Part shown: piece by piece, positions 34,619-41,537 of the stretch
Layout of the letters: each line of letters begins with the position of its first letter
Position numbering within the stretch: position 1 is the stretch's first letter
Notes under the pieces: generated by a model
What the model was told of the DNA's origin: nothing
Seen by the model: the letters and a program-made list of their open reading frames with translations, nothing else
Database searches by the model: none
Source of the DNA: Streptosporangiaceae bacterium
GTDB taxonomy: Bacteria; Actinomycetota; Actinomycetes; Streptosporangiales; Streptosporangiaceae
NCBI GenBank assembly: GCA_025964715.1
Contig: JAOPYH010000396.1
Location: 1-41,537, forward strand
Direction: 5' to 3'
DNA length: 41,537 nucleotides
Translations under genes and position numbers: made by a program

Positions 34619-36066
34619 GACGAGATCCTTTCGCTCAGGGTGGTCCACAGGTGCATGGCGGCGTAGGCGCGCCATGGCCGCCAGCGCTCGGCCCGGTCGA
34701 GGAGGGCAGGCCCTTCCGGCGCCAGTGTCGCGAAGGCGCGGCGTAGGCCGAGGTCACCGATCGGCAGCGCGTCCGGGTCCCCGAGCGCGCGCATCCCGAT
34801 GTAGCCGACCGTCCACGGCCCCACGCCGGGCAGCGCCAGCAGCCGCTCGGCCGTCTCGGCCGGGTCGGCGCCGCCGTCCAGATCGAGTTCGCCGGCCGCC
34901 GTCGCGGTGGCCAGCGCATGCAGAGTACGCCGCCGCGAGCCCGTCAGCCCGAGGCCGCCGAGGTCGGTCTCGGCGACCTGCGCCGCCGTCGGGAAGAGAT
35001 GGGCCGGGTCCGCGGCCGGGTTCGTGGCGCAGTCGCTCCGCGGCGTGCCGCAGCGCGCGACCAGGCGGCCGGCCAGCGTGCTGGCGGCCGCGACCGAGAC
35101 CTGCTGTCCGAGTACGGCCCGGACCGCCAGCTCGAAGCCGTCGAAGGCACCTGGGACCCGCAGGCCCGGTCGTGCCGCGACGAGCGGCGCCATCAGCGGA
35201 TCCGAGGCGAGCACCTCACCGACCGCGCAGGAGTCGGCGTCGAGGTCGAACAGGCGCCGGCACCGGGCGACCAGCGGTGCCATCCCGCGGGGCCCGTGTC
35301 CGCCGGCTCGCAGGAGGACGTGATCGTCGCGGGGAAGGAGCTCGATGACCCCACCCGTGCCGCCGCCGACCGTACGTACGTAGCCGCCGGCAGTGACCTT
35401 CTCGACCCCGGGGATGGCCCGGGCGGCGAGGAACCTCAGCAGAGCCCCGGCGTCGTAGGGGGGACGGAACGCCAGCCGGAGCTGCAGCGTGGCGGGACGC
35501 GCGGTGACCCGCCCGGCGCCGCGCAGCTCCGACGGTGCCTGGCCATAGCTCTCCAGCATGCTCGCGTTGAACTGACGGACGCTGCCGAACCCGCTGGCGA
35601 ACGCGACCTCGGTGATGGGCATGGCCGTCTCGGTGAGCAGCCGACGGGCCAGTTGCAGCCTGCGGTTGCGGGCCACGGCCAGCGGCGGCGCCCCGAGTTC
35701 GGCCACGAACAGCCGGTGCAGATGCCGTTCGGTCACCGAGAGCCGGCGCGCCAGCCCGCGTACGCCCAGGTCGTCGATGACGCCTTCGTCGATGAGCCGC
35801 AGGGCGCGGCCGATCAGGTCTCCACGCACGTCCCAGTCCGGGGAGCCGGGGCTGGCCTCCGGCCGGCACCGCTTGCACGGCCGGAAGCCGGCGCCCTCGG
35901 CGGCCACGGCGGCGGCGAAGAACCGCACGTTGCGCCGGGCGGGGGTGCGTGCGGGGCAGATCGGCCGGCAGTAGATCCCGGTCGAGGTCACGCCGGTGAA
36001 GAACCGGCCGTCGAAGCGGGCGTCTCGGGCGGTCACCGCCCGGTAGCAGGAGTCGAAGTCGAGCAC
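34615..36066 (-). CDS. alkA: Ada-AlkA fusion: methylphosphotriester sensor, AraC-type regulator and 3-methyladenine DNA glycosylase
   Basis: 483 residues from GTG 36066; a TTG at 36078 would add four. The Ada N-domain has the four zinc ligands in IYCRPICP and RPCKRCRP (Cys33, 37, 64, 67), where the first is the methyl acceptor. An AraC helix-turn-helix pair follows (about 85-185; ARRLSVTERHLHRLF and ITEVAFASGFGSVRQFN), then the AlkA N-terminal beta domain (about 200-275) and the HhH-GPD glycosylase domain with LLALPGVGPWTVGYIGMRAL and the nearby catalytic Asp in IGDLGL. One polypeptide can thus sense methylation, regulate genes and excise damaged bases. It lies upstream of ogt in a two-gene operon. 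Confidence 0.93.
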   Translation of the reverse strand: MLDFDSCYRAVTARDARFDGRFFTGVTSTGIYCRPICPARTPARRNVRFFAAAVAAEGAGFRPCKRCRPEASPGSPDWDVRGDLIGRALRLIDEGVIDDLGVRGLARRLSVTERHLHRLFVAELGAPPLAVARNRRLQLARRLLTETAMPITEVAFASGFGSVRQFNASMLESYGQAPSELRGAGRVTARPATLQLRLAFRPPYDAGALLRFLAARAIPGVEKVTAGGYVRTVGGGTGGVIELLPRDDHVLLRAGGHGPRGMAPLVARCRRLFDLDADSCAVGEVLASDPLMAPLVAARPGLRVPGAFDGFELAVRAVLGQQVSVAAASTLAGRLVARCGTPRSDCATNPAADPAHLFPTAAQVAETDLGGLGLTGSRRRTLHALATATAAGELDLDGGADPAETAERLLALPGVGPWTVGYIGMRALGDPDALPIGDLGLRRAFATLAPEGPALLDRAERWRPWRAYAAMHLWTTLSERISS

Positions 36067-36154
36067 GTAATGATTCAACCCGAGGTCAGGGGTTGTGCGC
36101 TGGCGGGTATCGGACGTGCTCGTCGCGGCCGGTCGGCCGCGCGGGGATGAGGGG

Positions 36155-37162
36155 TCAGCCGGACTTGCCGACGCCGATGCCGAACTCCCGGTAGACCCGT
36201 TCCCAGAAGCCGTCGCGCAGCCAGGTGCGGGCCTCCTGGTAGGGCCGCAGCGACCGGCCCAGCTCCTTCTCCGCCTCGATCAGGAGCTCCTTGTCGATGA
36301 CAGGAGGCAGAATCGGCCCAGGAAGCAGGTCCCGGATGTTGTCCCGGCCGCGCTCGAAGATCCACTTCTGTGCGACGTGCTCGCCGATCTCGAGCATCTG
36401 GGATCGCTCGGGGCCCAGTTTCCCGTCGCCCGGCCCGTGCGGCGTGGCCGCCGGCTTCATCGGCGCCATCGCCGGCCGCGGGACCGCGGTCGTCGACGGG
36501 GCGCGCCCGGCGAAGACCTGCGACGGCTTCGGCACCGGCGCGGCGGTGCGGGCGACGGCCGTGTCGCGGGCCGGCTCCCCGGCGGGCACCGCTATCACGC
36601 CGGCCTTGCTGAAGTAGGGGCGCAGGAAGTCCGACGGCAGCACCTCGACCGTGTCCGACTCCCATACGAGCCACTCGGCCTGGTTGGAGCCGTGCGTGGG
36701 TTCGACGCCCCACAGGTGGACGCGCACCCCGTAACGCTGCGCCGCCTCGACCGCCGGCAGCATGTCCTCGTCGCCGGCGAGCAGCACCGCGTCGGTGATC
36801 GCGCGGTGTCGTGCGAGGGCCTCGAGGTCGGCGCGGAGCTGGGCGTCGACGCCCTTCTGCTGCCCCTGGGCGTTGAGGTTGCCCAGCCGCAGTTTCACCA
36901 AGGGAAGGTTGGCGATGACCCGCTGATCCACCGTGGGCTGTCGCTTGGGCGCGGCGTCGAACCAGTAGACGCGCAGCAACTCGCCGCGCAATTCTTCGGC
37001 CGCGTGGGCGGTCAACGCCCGGATGAGCTTCTCCGCCGCCACCCGGTATTCGCGCCGGGAAGTGGCGTCGAGCAGAAGCGCCCCGGAGGCCGCGTAGAGA
37101 TAGCCCGCGTCGACGAAGACCGCATAGCGGGCGGGCTGGGGAACGAGCTCCGAGGTAGTCAT
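36155..37162 (-). CDS. NYN-domain (PIN-like) putative ribonuclease
   Basis: 335 residues from ATG 37162. The N-terminal NYN domain (about 10-185) has the acidic residues of a PIN-like metal site: VFVDAGYLY (Asp18), GVDAQLRADL (Asp106) and LLAGDEDMLP (Asp131, Asp133), followed by GVRVHLWG. A proline-rich linker (about 205-250) leads to a conserved helical C-terminal region, EIGEHVAQKWIFERGRDNI and WLRDGFWERVYREFG, of unknown fold. RNA cleavage is likely from the fold, but targets are unknown. It lies 81 bases after accE on the same strand and has its own -10-like element. Confidence 0.83.
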   Translation of the reverse strand: MTTSELVPQPARYAVFVDAGYLYAASGALLLDATSRREYRVAAEKLIRALTAHAAEELRGELLRVYWFDAAPKRQPTVDQRVIANLPLVKLRLGNLNAQGQQKGVDAQLRADLEALARHRAITDAVLLAGDEDMLPAVEAAQRYGVRVHLWGVEPTHGSNQAEWLVWESDTVEVLPSDFLRPYFSKAGVIAVPAGEPARDTAVARTAAPVPKPSQVFAGRAPSTTAVPRPAMAPMKPAATPHGPGDGKLGPERSQMLEIGEHVAQKWIFERGRDNIRDLLPGPILPPVIDKELLIEAEKELGRSLRPYQEARTWLRDGFWERVYREFGIGVGKSG

Positions 37163-37171
37163 GGGCTTTCT

Positions 37172-37177
37172 AGCTTA
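37172..37177 (-). promoter_or_regulatory. -10 element TAAGCT for the NYN gene
   Basis: TAAGCT on the minus strand ends nine bases before ATG 37162. With AGAAAG as the only weak ribosome-site candidate, the transcript would be leaderless or nearly so. Confidence 0.38.
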
Positions 37178-37243
37178 TTCGCGCTGAGGCCTTTCCGGGC
37201 ACGAACCACTGTTACACCGCTTCGGAGTGAAACATCGGCACGG

Positions 37244-37462
37244 TTAACCCGGGAATGCGCTGGCCCGCCACGCACCCGGGCCCGGGGTCAGTGGCGCACG
37301 GACCTGGCGGGAACGGTCGGCCCATACCGACGTACGGCGTACCGGCCGCCGGCCGTCTCGCCGCGCCGCCCTCGAGCGCGCGGTCAGCACCGCGACCAGC
37401 GCGGCGACCTCCTCGGCGGTGGGTTCACCCCGCACCACCTGCAGGAACGGTTTCTCGACCAT
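37244..37462 (-). CDS. accE: Acyl-CoA carboxylase epsilon subunit
   Basis: 72 residues from ATG 37462, preceded by AGGAG. The N-terminal FLQVVRGEPTAEEVAALVAVL is the hallmark of the small AccE/PccE family; the remainder is basic (RSRAARRDGRR) with SVWADRSRQVR and a C-terminal Trp. It helps assemble or stimulate the carboxylase alpha-beta complex. It begins ten bases after accB, with which it is certainly cotranscribed. Short genes of this kind are easily missed. Confidence 0.9.
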   Translation of the reverse strand: MVEKPFLQVVRGEPTAEEVAALVAVLTARSRAARRDGRRPVRRTSVWADRSRQVRAPLTPGPGAWRASAFPG

Positions 37463-37472
37463 GAGTCTCCTG

Positions 37473-39065
37473 TCAGAGCGGGATGTTCCCGTGCTTCTTC
37501 GGGGGGAGTGTCTTGCGCTTGTCCCGGAGCGCACGGAGGGCCTTGATGACCTGAGCGCGCGTCTCGGACGGCTTGATGACGCCGTCGACGTATCCGCGCT
37601 CCGCCGCGATGTAGGGATTGGCGAGCGTGTCCTCGTACTCCGTGATCAGTTCGGCCCGGCGCTCCTCGGTGCCGTCGGCCGCGGCCAGCTCGCGCCGATA
37701 GAGGATGTTGACGGCGCCCTGTGCTCCCATCACGGCGATCTGGGCGGTCGGCCAGGCGAGGTTGATGTCGGCGCCGAGGTGCTTTGAACCCATGACGTCG
37801 TAAGCACCGCCGTACGCTTTACGTGTGATCACTGTGACGAGTGGGACGGTGGCCTCGGCATAGGCGTACAGCAGCTTGGCGCCGCGCCGAATGATGCCAT
37901 TCCATTCTTGATCTGTACCAGGGAGGAATCCGGGCACATCCACAAATGTCAGTACCGGAATGTTGAAGGCATCGCAGGTCCGCACAAAGCGTGCCGCCTT
38001 CTCGGAAGCGTCGATGTCAAGCGTGCCGGCGAACCGCATTGGCTGGTTGGCCACGATGCCGACCGACCGTCCCTCGACCCGGCCGAAGGCGCAGATGATG
38101 TTCGGCGCGAACAGTGGGTGCACCTCGAGGAACTCGCCGTCGTCGAGGACGTGCTCCATCACGGTGTGCATGTCGTAGGGCTGGTTGGGCGAGTCCGGGA
38201 TCAAGGTGTCGAGCGCCTCGTCCAGCGCGTCGAGCTCGACCGGCGTCTCGAACGGAGGGGCGTCCCCGAGGTTGTTCGACGGCAGGTAGGACAGCAGGGC
38301 CTTCGCGTAGTCGATCGCGTCCTGCTCGTCGGAGGCCTGATAGTGCGCGACCCCGGACTTGGTGTTGTGCGAGTGCGCGCCGCCGAGATCCTCGAAGGTC
38401 ACCTCCTCGCCCGTCACCGTCTTGATGACGTCGGGCCCGGTGATGAACATGTGCGAGGTCTGGTCCACCATGACCACGAAGTCCGTGATCGCGGGGGAGT
38501 AGACAGCGCCGCCGGCGCAGGGGCCGAGGATCAGGGAGATCTGCGGGATCACGCCGGAGGCCTGGACGTTGCGCTTGAAGATCTCGGCATAGAGGCCCAG
38601 CGCGACGACGCCCTCCTGGATCCGCGCGCCGCCGGAGTCGTTGATGCCTACCACGGGGCAGCCGGTCTTGAGCGCGTGATCCATGACCTTGCAGATCTTC
38701 TCGCCGAAGACCTCGCCGAGCGAGCCCCCCGAGACCGTGAAGTCCTGGCTGAACACGGCGACCGGGCGGCCGTCCACCGTGCCGTGGCCGGTGACCACTC
38801 CGTCCCCGTACGGGCGGTTCTTCTCCATGCCGAAGTTCGTGGACCGGTGCCGGGCGAGCTGGTCGAACTCGACGAACGAGCCCGGGTCGAGGAAGGCGTC
38901 GATGCGCTCCCGGGCCGTCATCTTGCCCTTGGCGTGTTGTTTCTCGACCGCGCGGGCGGACCCGGCGTGCACGGCCTCGTATCTGCGCCGCTCCAGGTCG
39001 GCCACCTTCCCCGCGGTGGTATGGATGTCGATCTCGTCCGCGGGGTCCACAGCTTCCGTCGCCAT
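37473..39065 (-). CDS. accB: Acyl-CoA carboxylase beta (carboxyltransferase) subunit
   Basis: 530 residues from ATG 39065; a GTG at 39086 would add seven but TACCCT seven bases before 39065 supports the shorter form. It has both crotonase-like halves. In the N half are [34 protein letters not shown] and [13 protein letters not shown]. In the C half are [30 protein letters not shown] and [14 protein letters not shown]. These form the CoA and biotin sites with the two oxyanion Gly-Gly pairs. It carboxylates acetyl- and/or propionyl-CoA with accA and accE; specificity needs comparison of the residue equivalent to S. coelicolor PccB Asp422. It is divergent from ppc. Confidence 0.95.
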   Translation of the reverse strand: MATEAVDPADEIDIHTTAGKVADLERRRYEAVHAGSARAVEKQHAKGKMTARERIDAFLDPGSFVEFDQLARHRSTNFGMEKNRPYGDGVVTGHGTVDGRPVAVFSQDFTVSGGSLGEVFGEKICKVMDHALKTGCPVVGINDSGGARIQEGVVALGLYAEIFKRNVQASGVIPQISLILGPCAGGAVYSPAITDFVVMVDQTSHMFITGPDVIKTVTGEEVTFEDLGGAHSHNTKSGVAHYQASDEQDAIDYAKALLSYLPSNNLGDAPPFETPVELDALDEALDTLIPDSPNQPYDMHTVMEHVLDDGEFLEVHPLFAPNIICAFGRVEGRSVGIVANQPMRFAGTLDIDASEKAARFVRTCDAFNIPVLTFVDVPGFLPGTDQEWNGIIRRGAKLLYAYAEATVPLVTVITRKAYGGAYDVMGSKHLGADINLAWPTAQIAVMGAQGAVNILYRRELAAADGTEERRAELITEYEDTLANPYIAAERGYVDGVIKPSETRAQVIKALRALRDKRKTLPPKKHGNIPL

Positions 39066-39072
39066 GCCAGCA

Positions 39073-39078
39073 AGGGTA
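39073..39078 (-). promoter_or_regulatory. -10 element TACCCT for leaderless accB transcript
   Basis: TACCCT on the minus strand (TANNNT) ends seven bases before ATG 39065, and no Shine-Dalgarno is present. Confidence 0.42.
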
Positions 39079-39136
39079 ACCGGCACTCACCCGTCGGCAG
39101 ACGGGGCCGCTCCACCGGCCCCCCGGCCACGCTGAC

Positions 39137-39142
39137 TACGCT
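39137..39142 (+). promoter_or_regulatory. -10 element TACGCT for leaderless ppc transcript
   Basis: TACGCT ends six bases before GTG 39149 without a Shine-Dalgarno. It and the accB element lie back to back in an 83-base intergenic region. Confidence 0.42.
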
Positions 39143-39148
39143 GAGCAC

Positions 39149-41537
39149 GTGGCTGAAAACATCCGTGCAGGCGGCCGTCCCGAACCCACCGATCGCGATT
39201 TCGCTCGTCAGGAGATGCCCGAACCGCTGAGGCAGGATGTCCGGCTCCTCAGCTCCCTGCTCGGAAGGGTCCTCGTCGAGTACGGCGGGCAGGATTTGCT
39301 GGACGATGTCGAGAAGCTCAGGCGCGGCGTCATCGCCGCGCGCCGGACCCAGGAACCGCGGACCCAGGAACCGCGGACCCAGGGGGCCGAGACCACAGCA
39401 GGCACCACGGGCGACGAGGTGGCCGCGATCGTGGCCGGCTGGTCCCTGGACCGCGCCGAGCTGGTCGCCCGGGCCTTCACCGTCTACTTCCACCTGACCA
39501 ACCTGGCGGAGGAGCGGCACCGCATCCGCACGCTCCGTGAACGCGACGCCGCACCGGCCGCCGGCGATGAGCCGGCCAGGCCCCAGCGCAGTTCGGTGGC
39601 CGCCGCGGTGGCCGAGATCGGCGCCGCGGGCCCGGAACGGCTCGAGGAGTCGCTCGCCGAGCTGGAGCTGCGGCCCGTCTTCACCGCGCATCCCACCGAG
39701 GCGCGCCGCCGCGCCGTCGTGACAGCGATCATGCGCATCAGCGGGCTCCTCACCGATCTGAACGATGTAGGGCTCGGCGCAAGCGAGCACCAGGACGTCC
39801 AGCGGCGGCTCCTCGAGGAGATCGACCTGCTGTGGCGCACGGCCCTGCGCCGGCACACGCAGATGGACCCGCTGGACGAGGTCCGCACCGCGATGGCCGC
39901 CTTCGACGAGACGATCTTCCGGGTCGTCCCCGCGACCTACCGGGCCATGGACACCGCGCTGGACCCGGAGGGCGTGGGGGAACGCCCGCCGCGTGCTCCC
40001 GCCTATCTCCGGTTCGGCAGCTGGATCGGGGGCGACCGGGACGGCAACCCGCACGTCACCGCCCAGGTGACCCGCGAGGCCATCATGATCCAGGCCGACC
40101 ACATCCTGCGCGCGCTGGAGAACGCGTGCCTGCGGCTCGGCCGGCGGCTGACGGTCCACGCGTCCACGACCACTCCCTCCGCCGAACTGAGGACCGCGCT
40201 GGCGGCCGCACGCGCGGCGCAGCCGGAGCGCATCGCCGAGATCGCCAAGCGGTCTCCGGAGGAGCCGCACCGGCAGCTGCTGTTGTACGCGGCGGACCGG
40301 ATCGGCGCGACGCGCACCCGCGACGCCGACCTGGCCTACGGCTCCCCGCAGGAGCTCCTCGCCGACCTGCGCCTGGTGCAGGAGTCCCTCGCGTCCGCGG
40401 GTGCCATCCGGCAGGCGTACGGAGAGCTGCAGCACCTGGTCTGGCAGGTCGAGACGTTCGGGTTCCACCTGGCCGAGCTGGAGATCCGGCAGCACTCCGC
40501 GGTGCACGAGAAGGCCCTCGCCGAGGTCCGGGCCGGGGGACCCCTGTCGGAGCAGACCGAGGAGGTCCTCGACACGCTACGGGTCGTCTCCTGGATCCAG
40601 GAGCGGTTCGGGGTCGAGGCGTGCAGCCGCTACATCGTGTCCTTCACCCGTACGGCCGACGACATCGCGGCCGTCTACGAGCTGGCGGCCGCGGCCGGCG
40701 GCCCGGCCGGGGGCCCGGTCCTGGACGTGGTGCCGCTGTTCGAGACCGGCGAGGACCTGGAGCGGGCACCTGCCGTACTCGAGGGCATGCTCGAGCAGCC
40801 GGCGGTCCAGGCCCGGCTCGCCGAGACCGGCCGGCGCGTGGAGGTCATGCTCGGTTACTCCGACTCCGCCAAGCAGCTCGGCCCGACCAGCGCCACCCTG
40901 CGGCTTTACGACACCCAGGAGGCGCTCGCGGCCTGGGCCGAACGCTCCGGGATCAAACTGACCCTCTTCCACGGCCGGGGCGGCTCCCTCGGCCGTGGCG
41001 GCGGGCCGGCCAACCGGGCCATCCTTGCCCAGGCTCCGGGATCGGTCGCGGGCCGCTTCAAGGTCACCGAGCAGGGCGAGGTGATCTTCGCCCGGTACGG
41101 CCACATGGAGATCGCCCAGCGCCATATGGAACAGGTCACCAACGCCGTGCTGCTGGCCTCGACCCCCGCGGTCGAGGACCGGGCACGGGAGGCCGCGTCC
41201 CGCTTCCGGGGGCTGGCCGACCGGATCGGGGACGCCGCGCAGGAGGCCTACCGGTCGCTGGTGGACAACGACGGTTTCCCCGAGTGGTTCGCCCGGGTGA
41301 GCCCGCTCGGTGAGATCTCCCAGCTGCGGATCGGCTCCCGCCCCGCACGGCGCACGGCCTCGACGTCCCTCGAGGACCTGCGGGCCATCCCCTGGGTGTT
41401 CGCGTGGACCCAGACACGCGTCAACCTGCCCGGGTGGTACGGCCTCGGCAGCGGTCTCGAGGCGGCCGCCGGTGAAGGGCTGGAGACCCTGCGCGAGGCC
41501 TACCGGTCCTGGCCGCTGTTCGCCGCGCTGCTCGACA
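39149..41537 (+). CDS. ppc: Phosphoenolpyruvate carboxylase (3' end beyond window)
   Basis: 796 codons are present of a family that is usually about 880-930 residues, so roughly the last 100 are missing. GTG 39149 gives VAENIRAGGRPEPTDRDFA. The catalytic histidine is in FTAHPTEARRR (His181), the PEP/bicarbonate loops in SWIGGDRDGNPHVT (about 290) and MLGYSDSAKQLGPTSATL (about 570), the glycine loop in FHGRGGSLGRGGGP (about 608), and the allosteric-side motif FAWTQTR with LPGWYGLG near the end. It forms oxaloacetate from PEP and bicarbonate. A short tandem repeat in the N-terminal region encodes TQEPR twice. Divergent from accB. Confidence 0.95.
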   Translation, partial: MAENIRAGGRPEPTDRDFARQEMPEPLRQDVRLLSSLLGRVLVEYGGQDLLDDVEKLRRGVIAARRTQEPRTQEPRTQGAETTAGTTGDEVAAIVAGWSLDRAELVARAFTVYFHLTNLAEERHRIRTLRERDAAPAAGDEPARPQRSSVAAAVAEIGAAGPERLEESLAELELRPVFTAHPTEARRRAVVTAIMRISGLLTDLNDVGLGASEHQDVQRRLLEEIDLLWRTALRRHTQMDPLDEVRTAMAAFDETIFRVVPATYRAMDTALDPEGVGERPPRAPAYLRFGSWIGGDRDGNPHVTAQVTREAIMIQADHILRALENACLRLGRRLTVHASTTTPSAELRTALAAARAAQPERIAEIAKRSPEEPHRQLLLYAADRIGATRTRDADLAYGSPQELLADLRLVQESLASAGAIRQAYGELQHLVWQVETFGFHLAELEIRQHSAVHEKALAEVRAGGPLSEQTEEVLDTLRVVSWIQERFGVEACSRYIVSFTRTADDIAAVYELAAAAGGPAGGPVLDVVPLFETGEDLERAPAVLEGMLEQPAVQARLAETGRRVEVMLGYSDSAKQLGPTSATLRLYDTQEALAAWAERSGIKLTLFHGRGGSLGRGGGPANRAILAQAPGSVAGRFKVTEQGEVIFARYGHMEIAQRHMEQVTNAVLLASTPAVEDRAREAASRFRGLADRIGDAAQEAYRSLVDNDGFPEWFARVSPLGEISQLRIGSRPARRTASTSLEDLRAIPWVFAWTQTRVNLPGWYGLGSGLEAAAGEGLETLREAYRSWPLFAALLD
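39345..39383 (+). repeat. 15-bp tandem repeat inside ppc
   Basis: The unit GGACCCAGGAACCGC occurs 2.6 times head to tail and keeps frame, encoding the repeated peptide TQEPR in a surface-like linker between helices. Confidence 0.85.

Noticed and set aside
39832..41313. Plus-strand open frame of 493 codons within ppc
   Set aside because: It is out of frame with all PEP carboxylase motifs and has shadow-frame composition.

Overview
The window is high-GC DNA, almost wholly coding, with many GTG starts and long spurious ORFs opposite real genes. Family content (BC-BCCP acyl-CoA carboxylase with an epsilon subunit, LpdA-type quinone reductase, WXG100/EccC, monoderm Tad pilus, SARP-type regulator, NYN protein, Ada-AlkA fusion) points to a filamentous actinomycete, most likely Streptosporangiales-like; the order is a guess from gene content only. 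The accA / accB-accE / lpdA / GGCT / punA / pgm / add / deoA / cdd neighbourhood resembles the region that in Mycobacterium tuberculosis spans roughly accD5 to cdd (from memory).

Layout. (1) 1-12235: a nucleoside uptake and salvage block. A BMP-type ABC importer (ATPase plus two permeases; the binding protein probably lies just upstream) is followed by cytidine deaminase, thymidine phosphorylase, adenosine deaminase, a PH-like membrane protein, then (opposite strand) an LpdA-type flavoprotein, and (plus strand) a GGCT-fold protein, purine nucleoside phosphorylase and a PGM2-like phosphomutase. Together they take nucleosides to free bases and pentose phosphate. (2) 12280-14829: a small DUF5313-like membrane protein and two related TPM-like envelope proteins, one with a long Gly/Phe-rich tail. 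(3) 14936-16684: the acyl-CoA carboxylase alpha subunit, divergent from an SPFH protein; a perfect 30-bp palindrome lies between them. (4) 16874-23279: SPFH protein, small membrane protein, a WXG100 protein and a convergent 1491-residue FtsK/EccC-type ATPase with a ubiquitin-like segment and an FHA-like domain fused to its N-terminus: a minimal type VII-like module. (5) 23485-32780: a compact nine-gene Tad/Flp pilus operon (SAF/CpaB, CpaE-like, TadA, TadB, TadC, Flp, two TadE-like, TadG-like) that ends in a tenth gene for a membrane-spanning LysM protein with a cytoplasmic SARP/BTAD regulator. (6) 32785-36066: YVTN beta-propeller lipoprotein, Ogt methyltransferase and Ada-AlkA glycosylase, all minus strand. 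(7) 36155-41537: NYN protein, carboxylase epsilon and beta subunits, and a divergent phosphoenolpyruvate carboxylase cut by the window end.

The most interesting features are the LysM-transmembrane-SARP protein closing the pilus operon, the ubiquitin-like/FHA/EccC fusion with an orphan WXG100 partner, the 30-bp palindrome, and a repeated TANNNT-N6-8-start arrangement that suggests leaderless transcription and fixes several start codons. No stretch over 300 bases lacks a gene. I saw no rRNA, tRNA, CRISPR array, transposase or integrase.
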